A stretch of 64,000 nt of DNA from Marinobacter flavimaris (GTDB taxonomy: Bacteria > Pseudomonadota > Gammaproteobacteria > Pseudomonadales > Oleiphilaceae): positions 1 to 64,000 of the forward strand of contig NZ_PSSW01000005.1 of NCBI RefSeq assembly GCF_002933295.1, written 5' to 3'. The notes beneath the pieces are model-generated. The model made no database searches and had not been told where the DNA came from. It was given only the letters and a program-made list of their open reading frames with translations. The number at the start of each line of letters is the position of its first letter. Positions within the stretch are counted from its first letter, which is position 1. This document shows, in pieces, positions 42,471-51,798 of the stretch. A program made the position numbers and the translations under genes.

Positions 42471-42791
42471 ATGTCGTCTTCTCCTTCCCTGGATGAGTTA
42501 AAAGCGAAGCTCAATCTGGAAACCTCCCGCATCCACTGGCATGAATTGCAGACCTATTTTGCCCGTGGCCAAGTGGTTCGCGTGTCACCGGATCTCGATC
42601 TGCTGGATGTGGCAGCAGAGCTTGCGGCTGATAATAAACAGCGATTTGCCCAGTGGATGGAGGAAGGACGCGTTGGTGAGGTTGCCCCGGACGCGGCGCA
42701 GGGTTGGTATGATCGCAATGCGGAACTTTGGGCGGTCGTCATCGCACCCTGGGTCCTCGTTCAGGACAGGTCAGGGCATGTTCTGCACTGA
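42471..42791 (+). CDS. DUF2288 family protein
   Basis: A 106-residue protein with the DUF2288 pattern: LNLETSRIHWHELQTYFARGQVV, then VSPDLDLLDVAAELAADN and a C-terminal ELWAVVIAPWVLVQ. The family is widespread in proteobacteria and of unknown function. No signal peptide or membrane helix. It is followed after 12 bases by another small gene, suggesting an operon. Confidence 0.82.
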   Translation: MSSSPSLDELKAKLNLETSRIHWHELQTYFARGQVVRVSPDLDLLDVAAELAADNKQRFAQWMEEGRVGEVAPDAAQGWYDRNAELWAVVIAPWVLVQDRSGHVLH

Positions 42792-42803
42792 CAGCATAAC
42801 GCC

Positions 42804-43172
42804 ATGAAGCTCCACTATTTCCACGGCCGTAGCCCGCTTCGGGATCTTGTCATGGTGAAAGACGGCCAACGCATCGAGCTGCACATCCGGCCAGCAGGCG
42901 GCGGCCATTGGGGCCTGGTCGCTCTGTCTGGCCCTGATGAGGGGCGCCCGGATGGGCAGTTCTGCCGTGGGCCCTGGCCAACCCAGGCCCGGGCTGAATC
43001 GGTTCTCAGGAGCGTCGCCGGCACCATGGTGGGAAAAGGCTATGAGCCGAAGCCCGGAGATTATGCGGTCTGGTCCGTTACCGCCCAGCGTCTTGCCCGC
43101 ACTATCGGAGCTCCCCAGGGCGAACAGGCCACCCCGGATGCCGATCCCGACCAGTTCAAACCCCTGACCTGA
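42804..43172 (+). CDS. Conserved hypothetical protein
   Basis: A 122-residue soluble protein beginning MKLHYFHGRSPLRDLVMVKDG. It is rich in Gly, Pro and Arg, with a likely all-beta N-terminal half (QRIELHIRPAGGGHWGLVAL) and a disordered acidic tail. I do not recognise the family. It lies between the DUF2288 gene and the LysO-like exporter gene, all on the plus strand with short gaps (12 and 26 bases). Confidence 0.6.
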   Translation: MKLHYFHGRSPLRDLVMVKDGQRIELHIRPAGGGHWGLVALSGPDEGRPDGQFCRGPWPTQARAESVLRSVAGTMVGKGYEPKPGDYAVWSVTAQRLARTIGAPQGEQATPDADPDQFKPLT

Positions 43173-43198
43173 TAACCCCTTTTCTTTTCGAGGACGCC

Positions 43199-44107
43199 AT
43201 GCTGACTGGAGCCTTGCTCATTCTTGCTCCCCTGTTCCTGGGTTTTGCCATCGCCCTGGAAAACCGCCGGGCCATGACGGTGATCCATTACACGGTGGAG
43301 GCACTGGTTTACTTCATCCTGTTGCTGCTGGGCCTGGGGCTTGGCCAGATGGAGGGCCTGGCGGCGCAACTGGGTGGCATGGCGACTCAGGTGCTGGCAC
43401 TGGTGCTGGTGCTTTTCGTCGCCAACATGTTTGGGCTCTGGATGTTCCACCGCTGGCAGCCAATGTCCATCGAGCGGGTCGAGGGCAGTGTCAGCCCCGG
43501 ATACCGCCGGCTTTTTCTGGCTGGCCTGAAACCGCTGGTGGCGGTTATTGCCGGGCTGCTTGCCGGCTACTACCTGTTGCCGGACATGCCCATGGCGGAA
43601 CAACTGGCGACCTGGTCCCTGATGTTGCTGCTGTTTCTTATCGGCCTGCAGTTGCGCAATGCCGGGCTGTCGCTGCGCAAGCTGCTGATGAATCGGCAGG
43701 GCCTCGGCATTGCACTGGCTCTGACGCTCAGTTCCCTGGTGGCCGGTGCCCTGTTGATACCCTGGCTTGGGTTGCCCTGGCACGACGCCCTGGCGGTTGC
43801 CTCCGGGTTTGGCTGGTACTCGCTGTCCGGCATTGTCATCGGCGAAGCCCTTGGCCCTGCCTGGGGCGGCGTGGCCTTCCTCAATGATGTGCTCAGGGAG
43901 ATTGTTGCGCTGGCAATCATCCCCTTGTTGATTGCCAACAGGCCGGCCATGGCTATTGGTTATGGTGGCGCTACCGCCATGGACTTCACCCTGCCGGTTA
44001 TCCGCAGCAGTGGCGGGCTGACCTGTGTTCCGGTGGCGATCGCCTCCGGTTTCTTGCTGTCTTTTCTCTCGCCGGTGCTGATGGGGGTGTTCCTGTCTTT
44101 GGGATAA
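43199..44107 (+). CDS. LysO-family lysine exporter
   Basis: A 302-residue inner-membrane protein with about eight hydrophobic helices. It has the DUF340/LysO layout: an N-terminal pair of helices with LENRRAMTVIHYTVEALVYF, then a conserved C-terminal core containing GFGWYSLSGIVIGEALGP and GGATAMDFTLPVIRSSGG. LysO in E. coli exports lysine and the toxic analogue thialysine. The ATG follows AGGACGCC. Substrate specificity is inferred from the family only. Confidence 0.82.
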   Translation: MLTGALLILAPLFLGFAIALENRRAMTVIHYTVEALVYFILLLLGLGLGQMEGLAAQLGGMATQVLALVLVLFVANMFGLWMFHRWQPMSIERVEGSVSPGYRRLFLAGLKPLVAVIAGLLAGYYLLPDMPMAEQLATWSLMLLLFLIGLQLRNAGLSLRKLLMNRQGLGIALALTLSSLVAGALLIPWLGLPWHDALAVASGFGWYSLSGIVIGEALGPAWGGVAFLNDVLREIVALAIIPLLIANRPAMAIGYGGATAMDFTLPVIRSSGGLTCVPVAIASGFLLSFLSPVLMGVFLSLG

Positions 44108-44210
44108 ATTGACACGGTGCAAGGCAAGTTGCGGTTTTACGGGTAGTATGTGAAGCAGTAAACTGTCGTTTATTGACAAATGTTAATGTCTTCGCCCGGT
44201 CCGGAGCCTG

Positions 44211-45170
44211 ATGCAACGCCGTGAATTCCTTGGTCTATCGATAGCAGCCGGACTGTCCGCGGCGGGATTGCCGGGTTGCAGCGATCCCGGCCCGCTGAGG
44301 TTCGGTATCCACCCCTGGATCGGCTACGAGCCACTGTACCTTGCCCGTGATTTCAACTGGTTGCCGGATACGGTTGCGCTGGTGCCGGGCACGTCTGCCA
44401 AAGACTCCATGGAGGCCCTTATTTCAGGGGCGCTTGATGGGGCGGCGCTGACTCTGGATGAAACCATACGGGTCCGGTCGAGTGGGCTGGAACTGCTTGT
44501 GGTTGCCGTCGCTGATGTGTCCGCCGGCGCCGATGTACTGATGGTCAAGCCATCGATCACGGAATTGACAGCCCTCAAGGGGCAGCGGATTGCGGTGGAG
44601 CTGAACGGCGTCTCGGGCGTTATGCTGTTTAAAATCCTTGAGGTAGCGGGGCTCGGTCGCAGCGACGTGATAAAAGTGGATTTGCCGGTAAGCCAGCATG
44701 CACAAGCCTGGTCCCGCGGTGAAGTGGATGCTTCCGTGTGCTACGAGCCAACAGCGTCACTCATAGAGAACGCCGGAGGCGTCAGACTCTTCGATAGTAG
44801 CGACATTCCGGAAACCATCTTCGATGTGCTGGTGGTGACCCGGAAAGCGGCAGAGAGCAATTCCAGAGCGGTTCGCGACCTGTTGACCGGACATTTTACC
44901 GGCCTGCAGCACCTGGTGCGGAGCATGCACGACTCAATGTACCGGATTGCCACCCGTCAGGGGATCAGTCCGGACGAGGTTCGCATGGCACTGGCCAGCG
45001 TTATGCTGCCGGATCTGGCCGCGAACCAGCGTTATCTCAGAGCAGCCGGACCCATCGAAACCATGGCCGGATCCCTGTCTCGCCTTATGCTGGCAGAGGG
45101 TATGATTGATCAAAATCCTGGCATCCAGCGCATGTCAGATCCTTCGTTTCTGCCAGCGAGGGTCTCTTGA
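44211..45170 (+). CDS. Solute-binding lipoprotein (SsuA/THI5-like)
   Basis: A 319-residue protein. The N-terminus MQRREFLGLSIAAGLSAAGLPGC combines a twin-Arg-like start with a lipobox (LPGC, Cys 23). The mature part has the NMT1/SsuA fold: GIHPWIGYEPLYLARDFNW, then GTSAKDSMEALISGALDGAAL, and later EVDASVCYEPTASL. Proteins of this fold bind sulfonates, nitrate, bicarbonate or pyrimidines. No ABC permease or ATPase gene is nearby. Instead the gene overlaps a diguanylate cyclase gene by four bases (TTGA), so it may work as a ligand sensor for that enzyme. Confidence 0.8.
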   Translation: MQRREFLGLSIAAGLSAAGLPGCSDPGPLRFGIHPWIGYEPLYLARDFNWLPDTVALVPGTSAKDSMEALISGALDGAALTLDETIRVRSSGLELLVVAVADVSAGADVLMVKPSITELTALKGQRIAVELNGVSGVMLFKILEVAGLGRSDVIKVDLPVSQHAQAWSRGEVDASVCYEPTASLIENAGGVRLFDSSDIPETIFDVLVVTRKAAESNSRAVRDLLTGHFTGLQHLVRSMHDSMYRIATRQGISPDEVRMALASVMLPDLAANQRYLRAAGPIETMAGSLSRLMLAEGMIDQNPGIQRMSDPSFLPARVS

Positions 45171-47446
45171 ATATTCGCCGGTTTGTTGCCTGTCTTTGTT
45201 TTCTGTTTGCCACGGAATTTGTGGCGATGGCATCAGCCAGTGCCGATGAAACACTGACTATGGGTGTATTCGCCTATCGGCCGGACAGTGTGCTTCAGGA
45301 ACGTTACCAGCCTCTGACGGACTACCTGTCCAGGGAAACCGGCATATCCGTAAGGCTGGAGGTTCTCAATCAGGAGAATATGAGCCGGGCGATCGCCGCC
45401 AACCGGCTCGATTTTTTTCTTACCAATCCCAGCCATTTTCTACTGATCCGAAGCGAACGCAGTCTGACCGGCGTTCTGGCGACTCTGGTCAGGCGCTCCG
45501 GCCAGTCTTCGACCGGCAGTCTTGGTGGCGTGATCTTTACCAGGGCCGAGCGCGACGACATTGAACAGCTTGCCGATATCCGTGATAAAACCATTGCCTC
45601 GCCCGGTGTCCATTTCCTCGGGGGCTACCAGACCCAGGTTCTCGAGCTGATGGATGCCGGTATTGATATCCGCAGAGTGAATCTGATCCGGTTTATGGGC
45701 ACCCACGACCGAGTGGTTCGTTCGGTTCTCTCCGGATATGCCGATGTAGGCTTTATCCGAACCAGCATTCTGGAGCAGATGGCGCAGGAAGACCCTGATC
45801 TGTTTACCAAGGTAAAGGTTCTGAACCGTCAGCGGCTGGCGGGTTTCCCTTACGTTGTTTCAACCCGTCTATACCCGGAATGGCCCCTGGTGGCGCTGCC
45901 CCATGTAAACGAGCGGGCTGTCCGTCGTATCGCGTCGGCGCTTTTTGCCATTGAGCCGGAAGACGAGGTGGCGCTGTCAGTGGGCATTTCGGGTTTTTCG
46001 CCGCCCGCAGACTACCAGTCGGTTGAGTACCTGGCTCGCACTCTGCGGGTAACGCCCTACGACCAGGTGCCCCAACTTACCTGGGTGGATGCGTTGCACC
46101 AGTATCGGCTCTGGGTCTTTACCATTCTGGTGTTGCTCATGTTGCTGGTGGCATTGTCGCTCTGGCTGGGCAAGAGCAAGCGGCAGCTGGCCGCGGAACA
46201 GAGGCGTCTGCGCCAGCTTATCCGGGGTTGGCCACAAGCTGCATTGCTGATCCGCGGTGGACTTTTCATCGACACCAACCGGGCTTCTGTTGACCTGCTC
46301 AGGTACACCTCCAGTGAATCACTGGTCGGCAAGGATCTGGCGGTCTTTTCGCCGGAATTCCAGCCAGACGGGCAGATTTCCCGACAGAAAATGGCGCCCA
46401 TGCTGGCCCGGGTTTCGGCGGGTCAGGTGGAACAGTGCGAATGGGTTCTGAATCGCTCTGACGGCACGGAGATCTGGGTGGAGCTTACCATGGCGCCCGT
46501 CCACACCGAGGACGAACCGGAAGCTCTGATTCTTTGCTCCCTGTATGAAATCACTCTCCGGAAACACGCGGAACAGCGGCAGCGGCTGGCGGCGAGCGTC
46601 TTCGAATACGCCCGCGAGGCTATTTTCATTACTGATAATCACGGCATCGTGATTGATGCCAACGATGCGTATCTGGCGATAACCGGCCGGCCCCGCAATC
46701 GGGCAATAGGAAGACTGCCACCCCTACCGGTGGAGGAAGGCAGTGGTATTTTCGCCAGTGCCCGGTCTCAGGGCTTCTGGTCCGGAGAGTTTTCCAGCAG
46801 ACGCAATGATGGCGAGCCGATTACCTTGTCGGTAACACTGAGCAGTGTTCGTGGCGATCATGGCGAAGTCTCGCATTTTGTCGGTATTTTCAGTGACATC
46901 AGTCGGCTTAAAGAGCAGGAAAGAAAGCTCCGGATCATGGCCCATTACGATGCCCTGACCGGAATGCCTAACCGGGTTCTGTTTGCCGACCGATTGCAGC
47001 AAGGCATGGCTCTTACCCGGCGTCAGAGCGGCAAACTGGCGGTGGTTTATATTGATCTGGACGAGTTCAAGCCGGTAAACGATGCCTTCGGTCATGAGGC
47101 GGGTGACCAGTTGCTTGTCGAGGTGGCCGCCCGTATGCGTTCGGAACTCCGGCAAGAGGATACTCTGGCGAGGCTCGGTGGTGATGAGTTTGCGGCCATC
47201 GTGATGAATGTTCAGGACGACGCATCTCTTGAGACCCTGTTGGTACGTCTTTTGGCGCGGGTGGCAGAACCTGTCTGGGTTGCCGATCACAGCGTCGAAG
47301 TTTCAGCCAGTATCGGCTACACGCTGTTCCCGCAGGCAGAGGATCTGGACGGCGACCAGCTCCTGCGCCAGGCCGACCAGGCCATGTATCAGGCCAAGCA
47401 CCGGGGCCGCAATCGCTATGTCCGATTCTCTGATCCATCTTCCTGA
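45167..47446 (+). CDS. PhnD-type sensor, PAS and GGDEF diguanylate cyclase
   Basis: A 759-residue membrane enzyme. The signal peptide (1-26) is followed by a PhnD-like periplasmic binding domain (about 30-290: LTMGVFAYRPDSVLQERYQPL and DFFLTNPSHFLLI). One transmembrane helix (LWVFTILVLLMLLVALSLWLG, about 312-332) follows, then two PAS domains (about 345-470 and 475-590) and GGDEF. The active site is GGDEF with RQED I-site five residues before it. No EAL domain. Start TTG 45167 overlaps the stop of the binding-protein gene, so the two are translationally coupled. The ligand type is unknown; PhnD relatives bind phosphonates or phosphite. Confidence 0.88.
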   Translation: MNIRRFVACLCFLFATEFVAMASASADETLTMGVFAYRPDSVLQERYQPLTDYLSRETGISVRLEVLNQENMSRAIAANRLDFFLTNPSHFLLIRSERSLTGVLATLVRRSGQSSTGSLGGVIFTRAERDDIEQLADIRDKTIASPGVHFLGGYQTQVLELMDAGIDIRRVNLIRFMGTHDRVVRSVLSGYADVGFIRTSILEQMAQEDPDLFTKVKVLNRQRLAGFPYVVSTRLYPEWPLVALPHVNERAVRRIASALFAIEPEDEVALSVGISGFSPPADYQSVEYLARTLRVTPYDQVPQLTWVDALHQYRLWVFTILVLLMLLVALSLWLGKSKRQLAAEQRRLRQLIRGWPQAALLIRGGLFIDTNRASVDLLRYTSSESLVGKDLAVFSPEFQPDGQISRQKMAPMLARVSAGQVEQCEWVLNRSDGTEIWVELTMAPVHTEDEPEALILCSLYEITLRKHAEQRQRLAASVFEYAREAIFITDNHGIVIDANDAYLAITGRPRNRAIGRLPPLPVEEGSGIFASARSQGFWSGEFSSRRNDGEPITLSVTLSSVRGDHGEVSHFVGIFSDISRLKEQERKLRIMAHYDALTGMPNRVLFADRLQQGMALTRRQSGKLAVVYIDLDEFKPVNDAFGHEAGDQLLVEVAARMRSELRQEDTLARLGGDEFAAIVMNVQDDASLETLLVRLLARVAEPVWVADHSVEVSASIGYTLFPQAEDLDGDQLLRQADQAMYQAKHRGRNRYVRFSDPSS

Positions 47447-47497
47447 TAGCAGCTGTTGAACCACTCTATTCCGAGCTGTCCGCGGCTGTCAGCGTTC

Positions 47498-48706
47498 TCA
47501 GGCGAGGAATTTCCTGACATCAATCTTGTAGGTTTCCGGATCAACGGCTCGCAGAATCCGGTCCTGTGTGCCCGGTTTCGCGAGATCGAGGGTATCTACT
47601 GTGATCGGCATGCGGAATTTGGTGTGGTACATAACGCGCACAGTCGGCAGCCTCTGGTCACTGTCATTGGCTTCAACCACGACGCCAAGGCGACCACTTT
47701 CCAGAAGCACCAGCGAACCCACCGGGTAAAGGCCCAGGCACCGGATAAACTGTTTGACCAGACTGGGATCGAGGTGAGTGCCGCTCCACTCCAGAAGCTT
47801 CTTCAGACCCTGTGTTGGTGTCATGCCCTTGTGATAGACCCGGTCTGCGGTGATGGCATCGTATACATCGCTGATCGCCACCATGCGACCGTATTCCGAG
47901 ATCTCATCACCCTTCAGACCCTCTGGATAGCCTGTGCCGTCGAGGCGTTCGTGGTGCTGGGCCGCCGTGATGACGGTGAGCTCGCCAATGCCCTCTGTGG
48001 TAGCCAGAATGTCCCGTGAATGGCGGGCGTGGAGTTTCATCACTTCAAACTCCTCGGGGGTCAGGCGGCCGGGTTTGTGCAGTATCTCGTCGGGTGTGAG
48101 GATTTTGCCCAGGTCGTGGAGCAGGGCGCCAACGATAGTCTGGTGCAGAACGTCAGACGACAGGCCCCGGTAATTCCCGAAAAGTGACATCAGGACACTC
48201 AGGTTGACCGAGTGTTCCAGCAGATAATTGTCTTTTTCCCGGATTCGTCCCAGACAGCTCAGGGCGTTGGCATTTCGGAGCACTGAATGCTGTAGTTCGT
48301 CCGCCAACTGATGGATGGGGGCCACATCAATGGCGCCGCCAACCTTGGCGTGATTCATGAACTCGCCCACCAGCCCCTGGGCCTGGCTGTGGATTTGCTG
48401 GGCGATGACCATTTCTTCGGCAAGTGGTACATAGGGCCGCAGGCCGGGCGTCAGTTCACCCGCCTTTTGCAGGGCCGACTCATTCCGGCGATCCACCTCG
48501 GCGGCGGTTTCCGAGTCCTGGGTATCGAGCCCCTTCGAGGCATCGATATAGACGAACTCCACGCCCATACGGCGGATTTTCTCGATGGTTTCCTCTTTTT
48601 TGATAACACCTCGCTTGCGCTGGGTGTTGTGGGGAATCCAGTCGTTGTTCAGGTCGGTTATGTACATGCCGACCTTGAGTGCGGAAATGGGGACGCGCTT
48701 GATCAT
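47498..48706 (-). CDS. DUF3391/HD-GYP cyclic-di-GMP phosphodiesterase
   Basis: A 402-residue cytoplasmic enzyme. The N-terminal 120 residues form the DUF3391 domain (MIKRVPISALKVGMYITDLNNDWIPH). The HD-GYP domain has HSVNLSVLM, HDLGKILTPDEIL and the signature HHERLDGTGYP, with all metal ligands apparent, so c-di-GMP hydrolysis is expected. The start overlaps the stop of the TatD gene by four bases (ATGA), so the two are co-translated. Convergent with the diguanylate cyclase gene ending at 47446. Confidence 0.9.
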   Translation of the reverse strand: MIKRVPISALKVGMYITDLNNDWIPHNTQRKRGVIKKEETIEKIRRMGVEFVYIDASKGLDTQDSETAAEVDRRNESALQKAGELTPGLRPYVPLAEEMVIAQQIHSQAQGLVGEFMNHAKVGGAIDVAPIHQLADELQHSVLRNANALSCLGRIREKDNYLLEHSVNLSVLMSLFGNYRGLSSDVLHQTIVGALLHDLGKILTPDEILHKPGRLTPEEFEVMKLHARHSRDILATTEGIGELTVITAAQHHERLDGTGYPEGLKGDEISEYGRMVAISDVYDAITADRVYHKGMTPTQGLKKLLEWSGTHLDPSLVKQFIRCLGLYPVGSLVLLESGRLGVVVEANDSDQRLPTVRVMYHTKFRMPITVDTLDLAKPGTQDRILRAVDPETYKIDVRKFLA

Positions 48707-49512
48707 TCGCTGGAGAAAAACGTCCTCAGGCTGTTGTGATACGTCTTGCCAATCACTTCGTCCAGAGGCAGTTCTTTCACCTCTGCGATTTTCTCGGCCA
48801 CAAACGGCAGGTAGAACGGTGCGTTTTCCTTGCCGCGGTAGGGTACCGGGGTAAGGAAGGGGGAATCGGTTTCCAGAAGGATCTGGTCAATCGGAGCCAT
48901 ACGCACGATGTCGCGTACATTCTCGGCCTTGTTGAATGTCGTGATGCCGTTAAAGCCCAGGCACCAACCCTGATCCAGGGCATACCGGGCAAGTCCCGGG
49001 CCGGACGTGAAGCTGTGGATCACGCCACGGCGTTTGAGTGTGTCCTCAAACTCGGCAAGGATCTCGATGGTGTCCTCGTCGGCCTCCCGACTGTGGATGA
49101 CCACAGGCCGATCAGTGTCGCAGGCGATCTGAAGCTGACGCCGGAACACCTCGCGCTGAACATCTCGGTCGGCGTTGTCGTAAAAATAGTCCAGCCCGAT
49201 CTCGCCCACCGCAACGATCTTCTCGTCCCGGGCGTGGGCACGGATTTCGGCTTCCACGTCATCAGAATAGCTTTCAGCATCGTGGGGGTGGATCCCCTGA
49301 GTACCATAAACCCAAGGCGCAACCTGGCTGAGTTCGCGTACTCTGGCAAGGTTGTCCGGGGACACCGCAATGGTGATCACTTTCTCGATATTGACCCCTT
49401 TTGCCTGCTCCAGGGTTTCCTCAAGCGCGCGGTCCTTGAGGTAATCCAGGTGACAGTGGGTTTCGATGATCGGGTGATCGAATACGGGAATCTCGCGACG
49501 TTTTTTACTCAT
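48703..49512 (-). CDS. TatD family metal-dependent hydrolase
   Basis: A 269-residue TIM-barrel nuclease. Metal ligands are seen in IETHCHLDYL, IGLDYFYDNAD (Glu before), VIHSREAD and HSFTSGPG, and the terminal LLETDSPFLTP contains the conserved Asp. TatD enzymes are 3'-5' DNases or metal-dependent hydrolases; this one may be YjjV- or YcfH-like. It heads an operon with the HD-GYP gene. Upstream is a 128-base divergent gap to the PPK2 gene. Confidence 0.87.
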   Translation of the reverse strand: MSKKRREIPVFDHPIIETHCHLDYLKDRALEETLEQAKGVNIEKVITIAVSPDNLARVRELSQVAPWVYGTQGIHPHDAESYSDDVEAEIRAHARDEKIVAVGEIGLDYFYDNADRDVQREVFRRQLQIACDTDRPVVIHSREADEDTIEILAEFEDTLKRRGVIHSFTSGPGLARYALDQGWCLGFNGITTFNKAENVRDIVRMAPIDQILLETDSPFLTPVPYRGKENAPFYLPFVAEKIAEVKELPLDEVIGKTYHNSLRTFFSSE

Positions 49513-49640
49513 TGCCGGGTACTACACTCCATCGCAACCTGTATTCGGGCTGCTATTCTGTGAATTCAATCTCACAAGTTTACCAGTTTGTACGATTGTT
49601 GACCTGTATTACATTCATAGGGACTTGCACGGAGCATTGG

Positions 49641-50474
49641 ATGAAATTGTCGGCGTTTGCCAGTTCTTTTCTCTACGACCCTGGAAAACCCAGATTCCGG
49701 GATTACCCGACTTTTCTGGATGGCGATGACACCACCCTGCCAGGGTTGGAAGCCAGTCTGGATCAGATCGGTGAATACCAGCGCCGGCTCTGGGCCAACC
49801 AGTCCAGGGCGGTTCTATTGGTTACCCACGGCCCGGACACCAGTGGAAAAGACAGCCTGATCCGTACTCTGGCAACCTACGCCGACCCCGCTGGTTTCCA
49901 TGCCTGGTCGTTCAGCCGGCCCAGGGGCGCCGAAACCCGCCATGACTTTCTCTGGCGGGTAACGCCGTTTCTGCCCGGATTTGGCCAGATGGTCGCTTTC
50001 AACCGCAGCCATCATGAAGCGGTGATCGCCGAGCGGGTTTGGCCGGTCCACGCGCCTGAAAGCTACAACTGGCAAAACCGTTACCGCTCCATCCGGAACT
50101 TCGAGAATCATCTGGTGGAAGAGGGCACCACGGTGATCAAGATCTGGCTCAACCTGTCTGAGGATGAGCATCGCCAGAGGCTTCTCAAGCGTCTGGACAA
50201 GCCGCGCAAGCGCTGGAAGTTTGATCGGTCCGATATCGATGGCTGGGAAAAACGCAGGGAGTACGAAGCGTTTGCCGAGGAAGCCATTGCCGCGACCCAT
50301 ACAGAGCAGGCACCCTGGTTTATCGTGCCGGGAGATCGGAAGCCCCAGGCGCGCCCGATTGTCGCAGCCATACTGGCTGAGCAATTGCAGAATCTGGCGC
50401 CGGAATATCCGAAAGAAGATGAAAGCGTTTTGAAAGAGTACCGGCGTCTGCTGGCGAAAAGCGGCGTGAAATAA
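49641..50474 (+). CDS. Polyphosphate kinase 2 family protein
   Basis: A 277-residue protein of the PPK2 family. The P-loop reads THGPDTSGKDSLIR (about residues 60-73). The family block RPRGAETRHDFLWR and the later YNWQNRYRSIRNFENHLVEEGT and LDKPRKRWKF (lid) follow in order. PPK2 enzymes transfer phosphate between polyphosphate and nucleoside mono- or diphosphates. Residues before the P-loop (Gly-Pro-Asp instead of Gly-x-Asp) are slightly atypical. ATG 49641 has GGAGC before it; an in-frame extension to 49512 adds unrelated sequence. It is 17 bases from the oxidase gene. Confidence 0.85.
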   Translation: MKLSAFASSFLYDPGKPRFRDYPTFLDGDDTTLPGLEASLDQIGEYQRRLWANQSRAVLLVTHGPDTSGKDSLIRTLATYADPAGFHAWSFSRPRGAETRHDFLWRVTPFLPGFGQMVAFNRSHHEAVIAERVWPVHAPESYNWQNRYRSIRNFENHLVEEGTTVIKIWLNLSEDEHRQRLLKRLDKPRKRWKFDRSDIDGWEKRREYEAFAEEAIAATHTEQAPWFIVPGDRKPQARPIVAAILAEQLQNLAPEYPKEDESVLKEYRRLLAKSGVK

Positions 50475-50491
50475 ACACAGGGGAGGAATGC

Positions 50492-51763
50492 ATGCACATT
50501 GCTGTTGTTGGTGGCGGCGTGGTGGGAATGACCACCGCCTATGAACTGAATCGCCGGGGCCACCAGGTGACGGTGCTGGAACGTCATTCAATGGCCGGCA
50601 ACGAGACCAGCAAGGCCAACGCGGCCCAGCGATCCTATGGCGTGGTGTATCCCTGGGCCGATCCCGCGATTGTGTTCAAGGCCATCCCCTGGATCCTCAA
50701 GCAGGATGGCCCCCTGAAGCTACGCTTCCCGCCGTCTGTGGAAACACTCAAGTTCATGTTCGCCACGCTCCGTTACGCCTGGTCGCCAGGGCTGTTCGGG
50801 TTGAATCGCCGCGCCATGTTGCGCCTCGGTATCCACAGCCGGGAGCGATTCCTGGCGCTTGAGAAGGAGCTTGATCTGTCCTTCGATGGCGACCACCAGG
50901 GTCTCCTGCACCTGGCGAGCACACCGGAAGCGCTGGAAGGCTACCGGACGACCCATGAACTGCTGAACGAACTGGGTATCCCTTCCCGTTTGCTCACACC
51001 CGAACAGGTGCGCGACGCCGAGCCCGGCATGGTTGGCAATGGTCCGCTTTATGGCGCCCTGAGCTATGACACCGACGGAACCGGCGATTGTCACAAGTTT
51101 TCCCAGGAACTTGCTAAAGCCTGCCAGGCAAAGGGGATAGTGGTTCGTTACAACGTGGAAGCGGAAAAACTGATTGCCGATGACCAGAGGGTTAGCGCAA
51201 TTTCAGTCAGAAACAGCGATGGAGTCATGGAAGCCCTGGAAGTGGATGCTGTGGTGATCAGCGCCGGCTGCTGGTCCAACCACCTGGTTCAGCCCCTGGG
51301 CCTCGAACTGCCCATCTATCCGGTAAAAGGTTACAGCCTGACGGTCCCCATGAAGGACCCGGAACGAGGCCCCGCTTCCACCATTCACGATGACAACTAC
51401 AAAGTGGTTTCTACTCGTCTGGGCAATCGATTGCGCGCCACAGGGTTTGTCGAGCTAGCGGATTTCAATAGAGACATTCCGGAGGCGAGGCTGGCCACGA
51501 TCCGAAAATCGGTGGAGTCCCGGTTCCCCGGCTGCGCCGATCTCGACGCCGCGGAAACCTGGAGCGGCTTCCGCCCCATGACCCCGGATGGCCCTGCGAT
51601 TATCGGGCGAGGCCCCAGAGACAACCTCTACCTCAACACTGGCCACGGCACCTTCGGCTGGACCCTGTCCGCGGGCAGTGCCGATGTCATCGCCCAGGTA
51701 ATCGAAGGCGAGGAGCCAGCCATATCTTTGGATGCCTTCCGCCCCGGAAGATTTCAGGAATAG
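50492..51763 (+). CDS. dadA: D-amino-acid dehydrogenase-like FAD oxidoreductase
   Basis: A 423-residue flavoprotein. The N-terminal dinucleotide-binding motif is VVGGGVVGMTTAYELNRRG, followed by ERHSMAGNETSKANAAQRSYG. The C-terminal FAD-contact block is GFRPMTPDGPAIIGRGP, then LNTGHGTFGWTLSAGSA. This matches DadA, which oxidises D-amino acids and feeds electrons to the respiratory chain. No alanine racemase gene is adjacent, so the exact substrate is uncertain. GGGGAGG precedes the ATG. The repeat at 51799-51900 follows. Confidence 0.85.
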   Translation: MHIAVVGGGVVGMTTAYELNRRGHQVTVLERHSMAGNETSKANAAQRSYGVVYPWADPAIVFKAIPWILKQDGPLKLRFPPSVETLKFMFATLRYAWSPGLFGLNRRAMLRLGIHSRERFLALEKELDLSFDGDHQGLLHLASTPEALEGYRTTHELLNELGIPSRLLTPEQVRDAEPGMVGNGPLYGALSYDTDGTGDCHKFSQELAKACQAKGIVVRYNVEAEKLIADDQRVSAISVRNSDGVMEALEVDAVVISAGCWSNHLVQPLGLELPIYPVKGYSLTVPMKDPERGPASTIHDDNYKVVSTRLGNRLRATGFVELADFNRDIPEARLATIRKSVESRFPGCADLDAAETWSGFRPMTPDGPAIIGRGPRDNLYLNTGHGTFGWTLSAGSADVIAQVIEGEEPAISLDAFRPGRFQE

Positions 51764-51798
51764 TCCCAACAAACCGGTGCGTGCAAAAGGCTCGGGAG

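Noticed and set aside
44108-44148. TTGACA and TAGTAT in the gap before the solute-binding lipoprotein gene
   Set aside because: Spacing of 29 bases is not compatible with a sigma-70 promoter.
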